Positions 51,807 through 61,248 are shown, counted from the first letter of the stretch. The stretch is 64,000 bases of DNA from Rhodospirillaceae bacterium (GCA_002722095.1 PBKG01000006.1:226669-290668), one strand, 5' to 3'. Notes: generated from the letters alone by a model not told the origin. A program made the numbers and translations.

Positions 51807-52859
51807 TTAACCCAGACCCAATTCCTCGGCACAGCCGAATTCGACCGCCAGCGCCGTTAATTTCTCCCAGGTAGCGTCTTCGACGAAAATTCCGTCTTTA
51901 AGCTTCTGCTGGGCTTTAACGTGTTCGGGCTCGCCCGGATAATAGACCCGCTCGTATCCCGGCTGCGGCGGCGTCGTGTTGAGATATTCGGCGAACTCGG
52001 TGACTTCTTGTTTGAAGGTGTCGAGATCACGGAACGCGGACACATTGAAACACGCCATGAAGACACCATCATTGTGCCGGCCCGACGGATCGATGCCGAA
52101 GCCGAGACCCGGCAACACGCCGGACATCAACTCGACCATCGCCGAAAGCGCATAGCCCTTATAACCTTCCGCACCGCCGAGCGGCAGGATCGCGCCGCCC
52201 GCCCGTTGCTTCGCGGGGTCGGTCGTCGGATTGCCGTCGCTGTCGATGAGCCAGCCTTCCGGGACATTCTCGCCCCGACTGAGGGCTACTTCCAACTTGC
52301 CCGACGCACCGGCGCTGGTGGCGAAATCGAAAAAGAAAGGTCCATCCAAATTGGATGGCATGGCAATGCAAATCGGGTTGGTGCCGAGCCGTGCCTCACG
52401 CCCGCCGAAGGGGGCGACACCTTTGTTGGAGCGGCCGGAATCGGCGGTCATGATGCTGATCATGCCTTCCTCGATTGCCATCAACGGATAGTCGGTCAGG
52501 CGCCCCACATGGCTTTGCTGATAGACCGTGGTCGCCGCGACACCGCATTTCTTGGCTTTTTCGATGGTGATTTCCATAGCGCGTTCGGACACCACATAAC
52601 CGAATCCCCAATTGCCATTGATATGAGTTGTTCCGTCGGTTTCGCGCTCGATTTCAAAAGGCGCGCCCGGCACGATATGGCCGTCTTTGACACGCTGAAT
52701 ATAGGTCGGAATTTTGATGATCCCGTGGGAATCATGGCCCGCCAAATTCGAGTCGATGGAATGACGCGCGACAATTTTCGCTTCTTCTTCGCTCGCGCCC
52801 GCGCCCTTCAACAGCGCGATTTCAATTTCTATTAAACGATCAGCCGATTCGACGGGCAT
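51807..52859 (-). CDS. Ldh-family (malate/L-lactate dehydrogenase type 2) oxidoreductase
   Basis: 350 residues from MPVESADRLIEIEIALLKGA, with GGGGAGA upstream; a longer frame to 52943 is unlikely. It has the LDH2/MDH2 fold with HSIDSNLAGHDSHGIIKIPT, where the His near the N-terminus is catalytic, then GVAPFGGREARLGTNPICIA and the Gly-rich AEGYKGYALSAMVELMSGVL. Members oxidise 2-hydroxy acids such as lactate, sulfolactate or ureidoglycolate with NAD(P). It could feed the same F420 island (inference). Confidence 0.83.
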   Translation of the reverse strand: MPVESADRLIEIEIALLKGAGASEEEAKIVARHSIDSNLAGHDSHGIIKIPTYIQRVKDGHIVPGAPFEIERETDGTTHINGNWGFGYVVSERAMEITIEKAKKCGVAATTVYQQSHVGRLTDYPLMAIEEGMISIMTADSGRSNKGVAPFGGREARLGTNPICIAMPSNLDGPFFFDFATSAGASGKLEVALSRGENVPEGWLIDSDGNPTTDPAKQRAGGAILPLGGAEGYKGYALSAMVELMSGVLPGLGFGIDPSGRHNDGVFMACFNVSAFRDLDTFKQEVTEFAEYLNTTPPQPGYERVYYPGEPEHVKAQQKLKDGIFVEDATWEKLTALAVEFGCAEELGLG

Positions 52860-52975
52860 GATGATCTCCCCTTCAGATATGTTTTCGTAAGGGCATTCTA
52901 GAGGCAAAGACCGAATGCCGCCATCCCGTGGCTGTGCTGCCACCGGAATCGTTAGGAAACGAAAATTTTAGAATT

Positions 52976-53051
<76 letters not shown>

Positions 53052-53093
53052 ATTTTGGGCGCGGCCGGCGTCGGCCGGTCGCGGCGGAGAACT

Positions 53094-53121
53094 CTTATAA
53101 GAGAATGCGAGTAGCAGGCAA
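53094..53121 (-). promoter_or_regulatory. Putative promoter of tRNA-Ala
   Basis: On the minus strand TTGCCT (53121-53116), 16 bases, TATAAG (53099-53094), then a GC-rich stretch of 42 bases to the tRNA. Confidence 0.55.
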
Positions 53122-53136
53122 AGAAAAATTCACGCT

Positions 53137-53469
53137 CTAGGCGTCGTCTTTCTTTTCTTCCGGCGAATTCTCCACAACTTCCGCCAGTTCATCGTCTCCG
53201 CCTAAATCGCTGGCGTCCTCGAGCACCGCGTCGTCGTTTTCTTCTTCGACGCTATCCTCGGATTCAGCCTCCTCGGCTTCATCTTTTTTCTTTTCGGCTG
53301 CCGCTTTGGGCTCGGCGGGCACCGAGCGCGAACGCTTCAATCGGGTCAATTGCTCGGGCTCAAAACTCGATTCGCATTTCGGGCATACGATCGGCACTTT
53401 GTTGAGATCATAGAAAGGCGCCCCGCAACTCGGGCAAAAGCGCTTAGTTCCCCATTCAAGCTTCGCCAC
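53137..53469 (-). CDS. FYDLN-acid (TIGR02300) family protein
   Basis: 110 residues from GTG, preceded by GGAG: VAKLEWGTKRFCPSCGAPFY, where the CxxC...CxxC zinc ribbon (CPSC and CPKC) surrounds the FYDLN sequence. A long acidic tail (about 55-110) follows. The family is nearly confined to alphaproteobacteria. Its function is not known, and a nucleic-acid or transcription-related zinc ribbon role is a guess. An ATG four codons earlier is an alternative start. Confidence 0.88.
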   Translation of the reverse strand: MAKLEWGTKRFCPSCGAPFYDLNKVPIVCPKCESSFEPEQLTRLKRSRSVPAEPKAAAEKKKDEAEEAESEDSVEEENDDAVLEDASDLGGDDELAEVVENSPEEKKDDA

Positions 53470-53655
53470 ATTTCGCTCCATTCACAAAATTCGCTGCCCG
53501 GCCAATTGCCATGATCGGCGCTTGGGAGCAAGAGCAAATTTCGACCTCTATTTACCGGTCGCTATCCGAGGTCATCCGATCGCTACCACAAAATCCCATT
53601 ATCGTGCTAGAGACTGCAACCAAGTTAGATCCTAAACCTTTCGATCAAACCCGAC

Positions 53656-54999
53656 GTGCCGATGCAGCCGCTCAAATCCGACCCGATCGACGCGCTTTCC
53701 GGCACCGTAGAGGTGCCAGGCGACAAATCGATTTCCCATCGCGCCGTCTTGTTCGGCGCGCTTGCCGTGGGCGACACACACATCGAAGGCCTGCTGGAAG
53801 GCGAAGACGTGAAGCGCACGCTAACCGCCATCACCGCGCTAGGATGCAAGACCGAAACTAAGGGTCCGGGAAACTGGATTATTTCCGGGCGCGGTATTGG
53901 CGGCTTGAGCCCACACGACGGCGTGCTGGATATGGGAAATTCAGGGACGGCGGCGAGATTGCTGCTGGGTGTTTTGGCGAGCCATCCTTTTACGTCGTTT
54001 TTGACCGGAGACGATTCTCTTTGCAGCCGACCGATGGCTCGGGTTACCGACCCACTCACCAAAATGGGGGCCAACTTTGTCATGTCAGACGGTGGGAGGT
54101 TGCCGCTTTCGGTAAACGGGGCCGTAAATCCATTGCCGGTAAGCTACACACTGCCGGTCGCTTCCGCGCAGGTGAAATCCGCTATTTTGCTGGCCGGCTT
54201 GAATACTCCCGGTGAAACCACGGTGATCGAACCAGCGCCCACGCGCGATCACACCGAGCGCATGCTCGGACATTTCGGCGGCAAAATCCGTGTCGAAGGA
54301 CAAAAAGATGGCGGAAACGCCGTCACGGTGATTGGCCAGCCCGAGCTGGCGCCGGCGAAAATTTCGGTGCCCGCGGATATCAGTTCCGCTGCATTTCCAT
54401 TGGTGGCCGCACTTATCCTTCCCGGCTCAGAAATTACCCTGCCCGCAATCGGCATGAATCCCGGCCGCACCGGATTATTGACGACGTTGCAAGAAATGGG
54501 TGCGGAGATCGACATCGCCAATCCGCGCGAAGAGGGCGGCGAGCCCGTTGCCGATCTCACCGTGAAGGCAGGCGGTTTGCATGGCACGGAGGTACCTGTG
54601 GAACGAGCGCCATCGATGATCGATGAATTCCCGATCCTCGCCGTCGCCGCCGCGGTCGCCAACGGCCGCACCACAATGCGCGGCCTGGCAGAACTGCGGG
54701 TCAAAGAAAGCGATCGCCTCGGCGCCATTGCGGCAGGTCTTGGCGCTGCCGGCGTTGGTGTGGAGGAAGGTGAAGACAGCATCATCATCGATGGATGCGC
54801 GGGTCGACCGGCCGGCGGCAACGACACACCGATTGAAACCCATTACGATCACCGGATCGCAATGAGTTTTCTCATCCTCGGCATGGCCAGCGAACGGTCG
54901 ATCACGATCGACGATGCCCGTGCGATTACAACCAGTTTTCCCGATTTCGTGCCGTTGATGAACCGCCTCGGAGGAAAAATCTCCGAAATGGCAAACTGA
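53656..54999 (+). CDS. aroA: 3-phosphoshikimate 1-carboxyvinyltransferase (EPSP synthase)
   Basis: 447 residues with PGDKSISHRA (PEP-binding lysine), the RPM region CSRPMARVTDPL, ASAQVKSAILLAGLNTPGE, RDHTERML, and the catalytic PSMIDEFPILAVAAA and ELRVKESDR. The overall sequence follows the class II type. At the position of the insensitivity alanine (NAATG in CP4) it reads NSGTA. It makes EPSP in the shikimate pathway. Translation starts at GTG (53656) or ATG six bases later. Its stop overlaps the cmk start. Confidence 0.95.
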   Translation: MPMQPLKSDPIDALSGTVEVPGDKSISHRAVLFGALAVGDTHIEGLLEGEDVKRTLTAITALGCKTETKGPGNWIISGRGIGGLSPHDGVLDMGNSGTAARLLLGVLASHPFTSFLTGDDSLCSRPMARVTDPLTKMGANFVMSDGGRLPLSVNGAVNPLPVSYTLPVASAQVKSAILLAGLNTPGETTVIEPAPTRDHTERMLGHFGGKIRVEGQKDGGNAVTVIGQPELAPAKISVPADISSAAFPLVAALILPGSEITLPAIGMNPGRTGLLTTLQEMGAEIDIANPREEGGEPVADLTVKAGGLHGTEVPVERAPSMIDEFPILAVAAAVANGRTTMRGLAELRVKESDRLGAIAAGLGAAGVGVEEGEDSIIIDGCAGRPAGGNDTPIETHYDHRIAMSFLILGMASERSITIDDARAITTSFPDFVPLMNRLGGKISEMAN

Positions 55000-55631
55000 T
55001 GATTATCGCCATCGACGGGCCCGCCGGCTCCGGCAAAGGCACCCTTGCACGCAAGATTGCAGAGGCGCTCGGATACGCGCATCTCGATACCGGCAAGCTC
55101 TATCGCGCCGTCGGCCTAAACGTATTAGCGGTGGGAAAGGACCCCTCCGATCCCGATGCAGCGCTGGAATCGGCCCGAGCGCTCGACTCTCAACTGCTTG
55201 ATAACGATGCACTATTTGGCGATGACGCCGCGAGCGCTGCGTCCAAAGTAGCGGCTATCCAAGAGGTGCGCACAGTACTGCTCGAGTTCCAGCGGCGATT
55301 TGCCAGCGAGCCACCGGAAGGCGCAGGCGGCGCAGTCCTCGACGGTCGCGATATCGGCACAATCGTCTGCCCCGACGCGGAGGTAAAATTGTTCGTTACC
55401 GCGTCGGCCGAAGTGCGCGCCGATAGGCGTCATAAGGAGTTGCTTGCACGCGGCGAGGCCAGTATATATGCGCGCGTCCTGCAGGACATGAAGGCGCGGG
55501 ACGAACGCGATCAATCGCGATCGGTTGCGCCACTCAAACCCGCTCTTGACGCGATGGTGGTGGACACGTCGGAGCTAGACGCCGATGCGGTTTTTAAAAC
55601 CGCGATGGAAATCATTAAGGCGCGTTCATAA
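54999..55631 (+). CDS. cmk: Cytidylate kinase
   Basis: 210 residues with Walker A AIDGPAGSGKGTLARKIA near the N-terminus, YAHLDTGKLYRAVGL, the CMP-binding LDGRDIGTIVCPDA and the LID region RRHKEL. It phosphorylates CMP and dCMP. It overlaps aroA by one base (TGATG) and precedes rpsA, the widely conserved aroA-cmk-rpsA order. Confidence 0.95.
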   Translation: MIIAIDGPAGSGKGTLARKIAEALGYAHLDTGKLYRAVGLNVLAVGKDPSDPDAALESARALDSQLLDNDALFGDDAASAASKVAAIQEVRTVLLEFQRRFASEPPEGAGGAVLDGRDIGTIVCPDAEVKLFVTASAEVRADRRHKELLARGEASIYARVLQDMKARDERDQSRSVAPLKPALDAMVVDTSELDADAVFKTAMEIIKARS

Positions 55632-55720
55632 GCGACCCTGCGGTACAAGAAGTAAGGAGTGACGGTTTTCGGGCCATAGATTCGGCCGCCGTCGGTAATT
55701 GAAACAAATTTTTGGATCAA

Positions 55721-55738
55721 GCCGAATAATATTTCGGC
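55721..55738 (+). other. Hairpin in the rpsA leader
   Basis: GCCGAA/TTCGGC around TAATAT, about 40 bases before the rpsA ATG. S1 controls its own synthesis in E. coli through leader structure; whether this hairpin takes part is unknown. Confidence 0.4.
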
Positions 55739-55778
55739 ATTGGACAACGATAGTAACCAGAGAGGATTACGGGACATC

Positions 55779-57695
55779 ATGCCTGCGGTTGCAGCTGAAA
55801 AAGAAAGTTTTGAAGACCTTTTAAATGAGTCGTTGGGTGCATCCGACGGCCTGGAAGGCAGTGTAATTAAGGGGCTCGTCGTTTCGGTTGAAAACGACTT
55901 TGTCGTCATTGACGCCGGACTAAAATCGGAAGGCCGTGTGCCGCTGAAAGAATTCGGTGCGCCGGGACAGCTTCCAGAAATTAATGTCGGCGATACGGTC
56001 GAGGTCTACCTCGAGCGAATGGAAAATAAAAATGGCGAGGCCGTGCTATCGCGCGAGAAAGCCCGCCGCGAGGAAGCCTGGATCGAATTGGAGAAAGCCT
56101 TCGAGCGCAACGAGCGTGTGAACGGCGTTATCTTCGGTCGCGTCAAGGGCGGCTTCACTGTCGACCTGCAAGGGGCGGTGGCGTTTCTGCCGGGCAGCCA
56201 AGTAGACATTCGTCCAGTACGCGACGTGGGGCCCCTGATGGGCAACCCGCAGCCCTTTCAAATCCTCAAGATGGATCGTAGCCGAGGAAACATCGTCGTT
56301 TCCCGCCGCGCGGTGCTGGAAGAAAGCCGGGCAGAGCAACGCAGCGAATTGATCGAAAACCTAGAAGAAGGCCAAGTCCTCAAAGGCGTGGTCAAAAACA
56401 TCACCGATTACGGTGCCTTTATCGATCTCGGCGGCGTCGACGGCCTGTTGCATGTTACCGACATCGCCTGGCGGCGCATCAATCATCCGTCCGAAGCGTT
56501 GCAGGTCGGCGAGACCATCGATGTGCAGGTGATCCGCTTTAATTCCGAAACCCAACGCATCAGTCTCGGGATGAAACAGCTCGAGTCCGATCCGTGGGAC
56601 GGCGTCGGCGCCAAGTATCCGTTGAACGCGCGCTTTACCGGCCGGGTCACGAACATCACCGATTACGGTGCATTCGTCGAACTCGAACCGGGCATCGAAG
56701 GTCTGGTTCATGTCTCCGAAATGAGCTGGACGAAAAAGAACGTCCATCCCGGCAAAATCGTATCCACGAGCCAAGAAGTGGAAGTCATGGTGCTCGATGT
56801 GGATCCGAACAAACGCCGCATCAGCCTCGGGCTCAAGCAATGCATCGACAATCCCTGGGAAAGCTTTGCTGCCAACCATCCCGCGGGTTCCGAAATCGAA
56901 GGCGAAGTCAAAAACATTACCGAGTTCGGATTGTTTGTTGGGCTTCCCGGCGAAATCGACGGAATGGTGCATCTCTCGGACATCGATTGGGAGAAATCCG
57001 GCGACGCTGCGATTGCCGACTTTAAGAAGGGCGATCAAATCAAAGCCAAAGTGCTCGACATCGATACTGAGAAGGAACGCATCAGCCTCGGCATCAAACA
57101 GCTGAGCGACGATCCGTTCGCAGCCGGTATCGCCAATCTCAAGAAAGGTGCGATCGTCACCTGTACCGTCACCAAGGTTCAGGACAATGGAATCGAAGTG
57201 CGTGTCGAAGACAACATCACTGGCTTCATTCGACGCGCCGACCTTTCTCGCGACCGGGGCGAACAGCGCCCGGATCGATTTGCCGAAGGCGAAAAGGTCG
57301 ATGCCAAGATTACCAACATCGAAAAGGGCAGCCGCAAGCTGAACCTCTCGATCAAGGCGAAGGAAGTCGAGGAAGAAAAGGAAGCGATGGCGGAATATGG
57401 CAGCTCCGATGCCGGCGCTTCACTCGGCGATATTCTCGGCGCAGCGCTGAAATCGAAAGAAGAGGAAGGCGGCGACGGCGAAGAGGCCGCTGCCGAGGCA
57501 ACCGCGGAAGAAGCCCCTGCCGAAGAACCGGCGGCGGAAGAAGCCGCGGACGACTCCGCAGAAGCGTCTGAGGAACCCGCCGAGGAAGAAAGCGCGGATA
57601 CCTCCGACGATGCCGAAGCGACAGCCGACGACGCAGCAGGTGAAGACGCCGATCAGGCGTCCGATGCCGAAGAAGAGAAAAAAGACGACTCTTAA
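55779..57695 (+). CDS. rpsA: Ribosomal protein S1
   Basis: 638 residues from MPAVAAEKESFEDLLNESLG; the frame opens at 55740 with a TTG but the ATG matches the family. Six S1 RNA-binding repeats are recognisable by phrases such as KGVVKNITDYGAFIDLGGVD and GRVTNITDYGAFVELEPGIE. After about residue 545 comes an Ala/Glu/Asp-rich tail ending EEEKKDDS. S1 brings mRNA to the 30S subunit. Confidence 0.96.
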   Translation: MPAVAAEKESFEDLLNESLGASDGLEGSVIKGLVVSVENDFVVIDAGLKSEGRVPLKEFGAPGQLPEINVGDTVEVYLERMENKNGEAVLSREKARREEAWIELEKAFERNERVNGVIFGRVKGGFTVDLQGAVAFLPGSQVDIRPVRDVGPLMGNPQPFQILKMDRSRGNIVVSRRAVLEESRAEQRSELIENLEEGQVLKGVVKNITDYGAFIDLGGVDGLLHVTDIAWRRINHPSEALQVGETIDVQVIRFNSETQRISLGMKQLESDPWDGVGAKYPLNARFTGRVTNITDYGAFVELEPGIEGLVHVSEMSWTKKNVHPGKIVSTSQEVEVMVLDVDPNKRRISLGLKQCIDNPWESFAANHPAGSEIEGEVKNITEFGLFVGLPGEIDGMVHLSDIDWEKSGDAAIADFKKGDQIKAKVLDIDTEKERISLGIKQLSDDPFAAGIANLKKGAIVTCTVTKVQDNGIEVRVEDNITGFIRRADLSRDRGEQRPDRFAEGEKVDAKITNIEKGSRKLNLSIKAKEVEEEKEAMAEYGSSDAGASLGDILGAALKSKEEEGGDGEEAAAEATAEEAPAEEPAAEEAADDSAEASEEPAEEESADTSDDAEATADDAAGEDADQASDAEEEKKDDS

Positions 57696-57710
57696 GAGTG
57701 TCTCCGAGCA

Positions 57711-57739
57711 GGGTGCCGTCTTTCCATAAGGCGGCACCC
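57711..57739 (+). terminator. Strong hairpin after rpsA
   Basis: A 10-bp stem, GGGTGCCGTC with GGCGGCACCC (one G-T pair) and a nine-base loop, starts 16 bases past the rpsA stop. No U tract follows, so it may stabilise the mRNA end or act with Rho. Confidence 0.5.
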
Positions 57740-57898
57740 ACTCGAGAATTCTTCAAAAAATCTCCTGAAATTACGGGGTTAGCGCTTGACGCGGTGTAAA
57801 CGCTCTGGCACGCTTGGCCATTATATGTGGTTCCCTTAGTCTATTTTTTCGCTCGCAGAAAGCATTGGGGACGCTCTGATGCCGGGGGGTTTTGGCAG

Positions 57899-58177
57899 AT
57901 GACGAAGTCGCAATTAATTCAGCGTATAGCGGAACTCAATCCGCATCTTTATCAACGCGACGTGGAACGGATCGTATCAACGATTTTCGACGAAATTTCG
58001 ACCGCGCTGGCAAATGGCAATCGGGTAGAACTGCGTGGTTTTGGCGCATTTTCGGTCAAACATCGCGATGCTCGGCTAGGCCGAAACCCGCGCACCGGCG
58101 AAACCGTGAATGTCGCCAAGAAAGCAGTACCGTTCTTCAAGACCGGCAAGAAACTACGCGAAATGCTGAACCGCTAG
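57899..58177 (+). CDS. ihfB: Integration host factor beta subunit
   Basis: 92 residues starting [20 protein letters not shown], with G-rich GGGGGG upstream; the longer frame to 57827 is rejected. It has the HU/IHF fold, with the beta-arm [20 protein letters not shown] that inserts in the DNA minor groove and the [14 protein letters not shown] strand. It bends DNA at specific sites. Location after rpsA is the conserved one. Confidence 0.95.
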   Translation: MTKSQLIQRIAELNPHLYQRDVERIVSTIFDEISTALANGNRVELRGFGAFSVKHRDARLGRNPRTGETVNVAKKAVPFFKTGKKLREMLNR

Positions 58178-58231
58178 TTTGGCGGTTTTGCCATAGAACC
58201 GCGCAACCGCAAGAGGCCGCAAGACTAGGCA

Positions 58232-58603
58232 ATGGGTTTGATGCGATGGGTAATCGGCGCGTGTTTTATTGTCCTTTGCGTCATCTTCGCCATCTCTAAT
58301 CGCAATTTGGTCGCCCTCCAGTTCTGGCCTTTTCCGCACGCTTTTTCGATTCAAACCGGGCTGGCCGTTTTGCTGCCCGCGTTCCTGGCCTTTCTACTGG
58401 GAGGAGTTTGGATTTCACTCGGCAAAACGAAGTTATGGAGCCGCGCGCGGCAGGCCGAAAAGCGAGCCGAACGGCTGGAGAACGCGCTCGCGGCAGCCGA
58501 ATCCCGCCTCGCCGAAAACGAAACACGCGATATCGCCGTCATTGATGCGCCAACGGACTCCACGTCGGCATCGACTGTCCCAGCGCAGGTTCAGAACCGT
58601 TAA
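58232..58603 (+). CDS. LapA-domain (DUF1049) membrane protein
   Basis: 123 residues with two transmembrane helices (about 5-22 and 41-62) separated by NRNLVALQFWPFPHAFS, the DUF1049/LapA signature. A coiled-coil (about 65-100) and a low-complexity tail follow. E. coli LapA and LapB regulate lipopolysaccharide synthesis via LpxC turnover. lapB is not adjacent here, where the partner usually is. It starts 54 bases after ihfB. Confidence 0.85.
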   Translation: MGLMRWVIGACFIVLCVIFAISNRNLVALQFWPFPHAFSIQTGLAVLLPAFLAFLLGGVWISLGKTKLWSRARQAEKRAERLENALAAAESRLAENETRDIAVIDAPTDSTSASTVPAQVQNR

Positions 58604-58604
58604 C

Positions 58605-59735
58605 ATGGCCCGAGGATCGACGGACGCAGTAAGGCGTTTCTCCGATTGGTATTTCGATCGCACGCTGCCCCATTGGCGCCATCACGTGATCGATCAAAAC
58701 GTTGGCGGGTTTCACGAAGCGTTAGACAAAAGCGGTGCCGGAACCAGCAACGGCGGAAAACGCACCATGGTGCAGGCACGGCTTTGCTTTGTTTTTGCCC
58801 ACGCCTTTCAGAAGCACGGCAATCCGGCGGATTTGGCGGCGGCTCAAGGCGGTTTCGAATTTCTCAGCTCTCATTGTCGGCACCCCGACGGTGGATGGTT
58901 CCATAAATTGACCGAAGACGGTGCCCCCCTGGATCAAGATCGCGACCTTTACGACCACGCCTTTATCCTGTTTGCCACCGCCTGGCTCGACCGGGCAGGC
59001 GTCGAATTGGCTCGTGAAACCGCTGAGACCACACAATCTTTCCTCGATGCGGAAATGGCACACCCGGAAGGTGGGTTTATCGAACAGGCGGGAAGAGCGA
59101 CGCTACCACGACGGCAAAATCCGCATATGCATCTGCTCGAGGCCTGTCTCGCCTGGTACGAGACCAGCAACGAAAATATCTGGCTCGACCGGGCGGCTCG
59201 CATCGTAAGCCTTTTCAACGAGGCATTCGTCGTCGATGGATCGCTGCGCGAGTATTTCAGCGAAAATTGGCAACCCATGGCGGGAGATTCCGGCCGTCTT
59301 ATCGAACCCGGGCATCACTTCGAATGGGTTTGGTTGTTGCACCGTTATGCGAAACTAACGGGCCAACAAAGCGAGCATATGCGATCGCTCTACGATTTTG
59401 CCTGCGCCCATGGCGTCGACAAGGTAAGTGGCGGTGTCGTCGATGTAATTTCCGCCGACGGAACACTTCTGTCACCCAACCATCGTCTTTGGCCGCAAAC
59501 CGAGGCGATCAAAGCTCATAACGTTTATCGGAAATCCGGCGACAAGGACGCGGGCAAGAGACTCGATGCAACGCTCAATGCCTTCTGGCAAAATCATCTG
59601 AAAGACGAGCCCAATGGCGTTTGGCGGGAACATATTGGACCCGATGGCAAACGCCTGCGGGACGATATGCCCGGTTCGAGCCCTTATCATTTGGCCATGG
59701 CCGTCGGCGAGATTTTAGACGAGCCTGACGCGTGA
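58605..59735 (+). CDS. AGE-family epimerase/isomerase
   Basis: 376 residues from MARGSTDAVRRFSDWYFDRT; the long frame from 58269 overlaps LapA and is rejected. It has the (alpha/alpha)6 barrel of N-acylglucosamine 2-epimerases: RTMVQARLCFVFAHAF, DRDLYDHAFILFATAWL, HMHLLEACLAWYE and the His in GHHFEWVWLL. It probably epimerises or isomerises a hexose (mannose or similar). The ATG lies one base past the lapA-like stop without a strong ribosome site. Confidence 0.85.
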   Translation: MARGSTDAVRRFSDWYFDRTLPHWRHHVIDQNVGGFHEALDKSGAGTSNGGKRTMVQARLCFVFAHAFQKHGNPADLAAAQGGFEFLSSHCRHPDGGWFHKLTEDGAPLDQDRDLYDHAFILFATAWLDRAGVELARETAETTQSFLDAEMAHPEGGFIEQAGRATLPRRQNPHMHLLEACLAWYETSNENIWLDRAARIVSLFNEAFVVDGSLREYFSENWQPMAGDSGRLIEPGHHFEWVWLLHRYAKLTGQQSEHMRSLYDFACAHGVDKVSGGVVDVISADGTLLSPNHRLWPQTEAIKAHNVYRKSGDKDAGKRLDATLNAFWQNHLKDEPNGVWREHIGPDGKRLRDDMPGSSPYHLAMAVGEILDEPDA

Positions 59736-59791
59736 AATGCTTTCGCATTCGATGAAATCAGGGTAAAGACGCTGAAAAGCGGAGCAGAACA

Positions 59792-60499
59792 ATGCCCAAC
59801 CCAATTTTTGTGGCCCTCGATACCCAAGATTTAACCGCCGCCACTGATCTTGCGAAGAAACTCAGCGGCAGTGTTGGCGGGATCAAGCTCGGGCTTGAAT
59901 TTTTCTCGGCAAACGGCCCGGACGGCGTCCGAGAAATTGCCAAGACAGGGGTGCCGGTATTCCTGGATCTTAAATTTCACGACATCCCAAATACGGTCGC
60001 GGGCGCGGTCCGAGCAGCCATGTCGGTTGGGCCGTCGATCCTGAATGTGCACGCAGCCGGTGGCGAAGCGATGATGAAGGCCGCAGCTGAGGCGCTGGAC
60101 GAGGCCACGACGGCAACAGATTGCGAAAGGCCCCTTCTGATTGCCGTCACCGTACTCACCAGCCTCGACCAGTCTGATCTGGTAACGGTCGGTCAATCCG
60201 GAACGCCTGAGGAGCAGGTGGTTCGCCTCGCTCGCCTGACTCAAGCGAGCGGGCTCGATGGGGTAGTCTGTTCGCCGCGGGAAATAGGAGCGATCCGCGA
60301 CGCTTGCGGCGCAGATTTCAAGCTCATCGTTCCCGGCATTCGCCCAGAAGGCAGCGACACGGGCGATCAAAAACGCACTCTTACCCCAAAACAGGCGATC
60401 GACGCAGGGGCAGACTACCTGGTCATCGGCCGACCGATTACCGCTGCGTCCGACCCTGCGGTCGCGGCCAAAGCAATCGCCGCATCGATTACGCCATGA
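59792..60499 (+). CDS. pyrF: Orotidine 5'-phosphate decarboxylase
   Basis: 235 residues of the TIM-barrel OMP decarboxylase: FVALDTQDLTAATDL, GIKLGLEFFSANGPDGV, the catalytic LDLKFHDIPNTVAGAV (D-x-K-x-x-D) and the phosphate loop VIGRPITAASDP. It makes UMP. The trpF ATG overlaps its TGA, so the two are coupled. Confidence 0.95.
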   Translation: MPNPIFVALDTQDLTAATDLAKKLSGSVGGIKLGLEFFSANGPDGVREIAKTGVPVFLDLKFHDIPNTVAGAVRAAMSVGPSILNVHAAGGEAMMKAAAEALDEATTATDCERPLLIAVTVLTSLDQSDLVTVGQSGTPEEQVVRLARLTQASGLDGVVCSPREIGAIRDACGADFKLIVPGIRPEGSDTGDQKRTLTPKQAIDAGADYLVIGRPITAASDPAVAAKAIAASITP

Positions 60500-61143
60500 C
60501 CACCGCCAAAATCTGCGGCATCAACGATACAGCCGCCATGGAAGCCGCACTTACCGGTGGGGCAAGCCATGTGGGGCTGGTGTTCTACCCAAAAAGCCCT
60601 CGGGCAGTGAGCCCGGCAGAGGCCTCGGAGTTCAGCGCATTGGCCACCGGCAACGCGGTGCGGGTCGGGCTGTTTGTCGATCCAGATGATGCTTTTCTGG
60701 ATCAGGTCCTGGCGGCCGTACCGCTCGATCTCATTCAACTCCATGGCGGAGAATCTGCTGCGCGGGTCGCAGCCATTCGCGAAGCAACAGATATTGCGGT
60801 TATGAAGGCAATCTCGGTAGCCGACGCGGCGGATATCGACCGAGCCCAAGAATACGGCGACGTTGCCGATTGGCTAATGTTTGACGCAAAACCGCCGAAA
60901 ACGCTCGAAAACGCGTTGCCGGGAGGCAATGCGGTCGCGTTCGACTGGTCACTTTTGGCCGGCAAAACCTGGCCCAAACCCTGGATGCTGGCCGGCGGAT
61001 TGACGGCTGAAAATGTGGGTCAAGCGATCCTCGAGACCGGCCCTGACGTCGTCGATATTTCGTCGGGCGTGGAAGACCAGCCAGGCCGGAAAAATCCAGC
61101 CAAAATCAAAGCCTTTTTGGCCGCGGTCGCGAGTGCCCACTAG
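60496..61143 (+). CDS. trpF: Phosphoribosylanthranilate isomerase
   Basis: 215 residues from ATG overlapping the pyrF stop. It has AKICGINDTAAMEAA (catalytic Cys), GLVFYPKSPRAVSPAEA, IQLHGGES, and the C-terminal catalytic/phosphate loop PWMLAGGLTAENVGQAI with VVDISSGVEDQPGRK. It carries out the third tryptophan-specific step. It precedes trpB-trpA in the pattern pyrF-trpF-trpB-trpA-accD common in alphaproteobacteria. Confidence 0.95.
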   Translation: MTTAKICGINDTAAMEAALTGGASHVGLVFYPKSPRAVSPAEASEFSALATGNAVRVGLFVDPDDAFLDQVLAAVPLDLIQLHGGESAARVAAIREATDIAVMKAISVADAADIDRAQEYGDVADWLMFDAKPPKTLENALPGGNAVAFDWSLLAGKTWPKPWMLAGGLTAENVGQAILETGPDVVDISSGVEDQPGRKNPAKIKAFLAAVASAH

Positions 61144-61248
61144 GTCTCCTAAGCCGTTAGCCAAGGTGGACTTAGCCGGTTTGGTGCTGTATTACGCCGG
61201 TTCTCAATCGTGCGTAATTTCCGGCAGGTAAGGCGAGTTCGACCCGTC

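Noticed and set aside
57786..57814. TTGACG-17-CACGCT as a promoter for ihfB
   Set aside because: The -35 is good but the -10 shares too little with the consensus to list.
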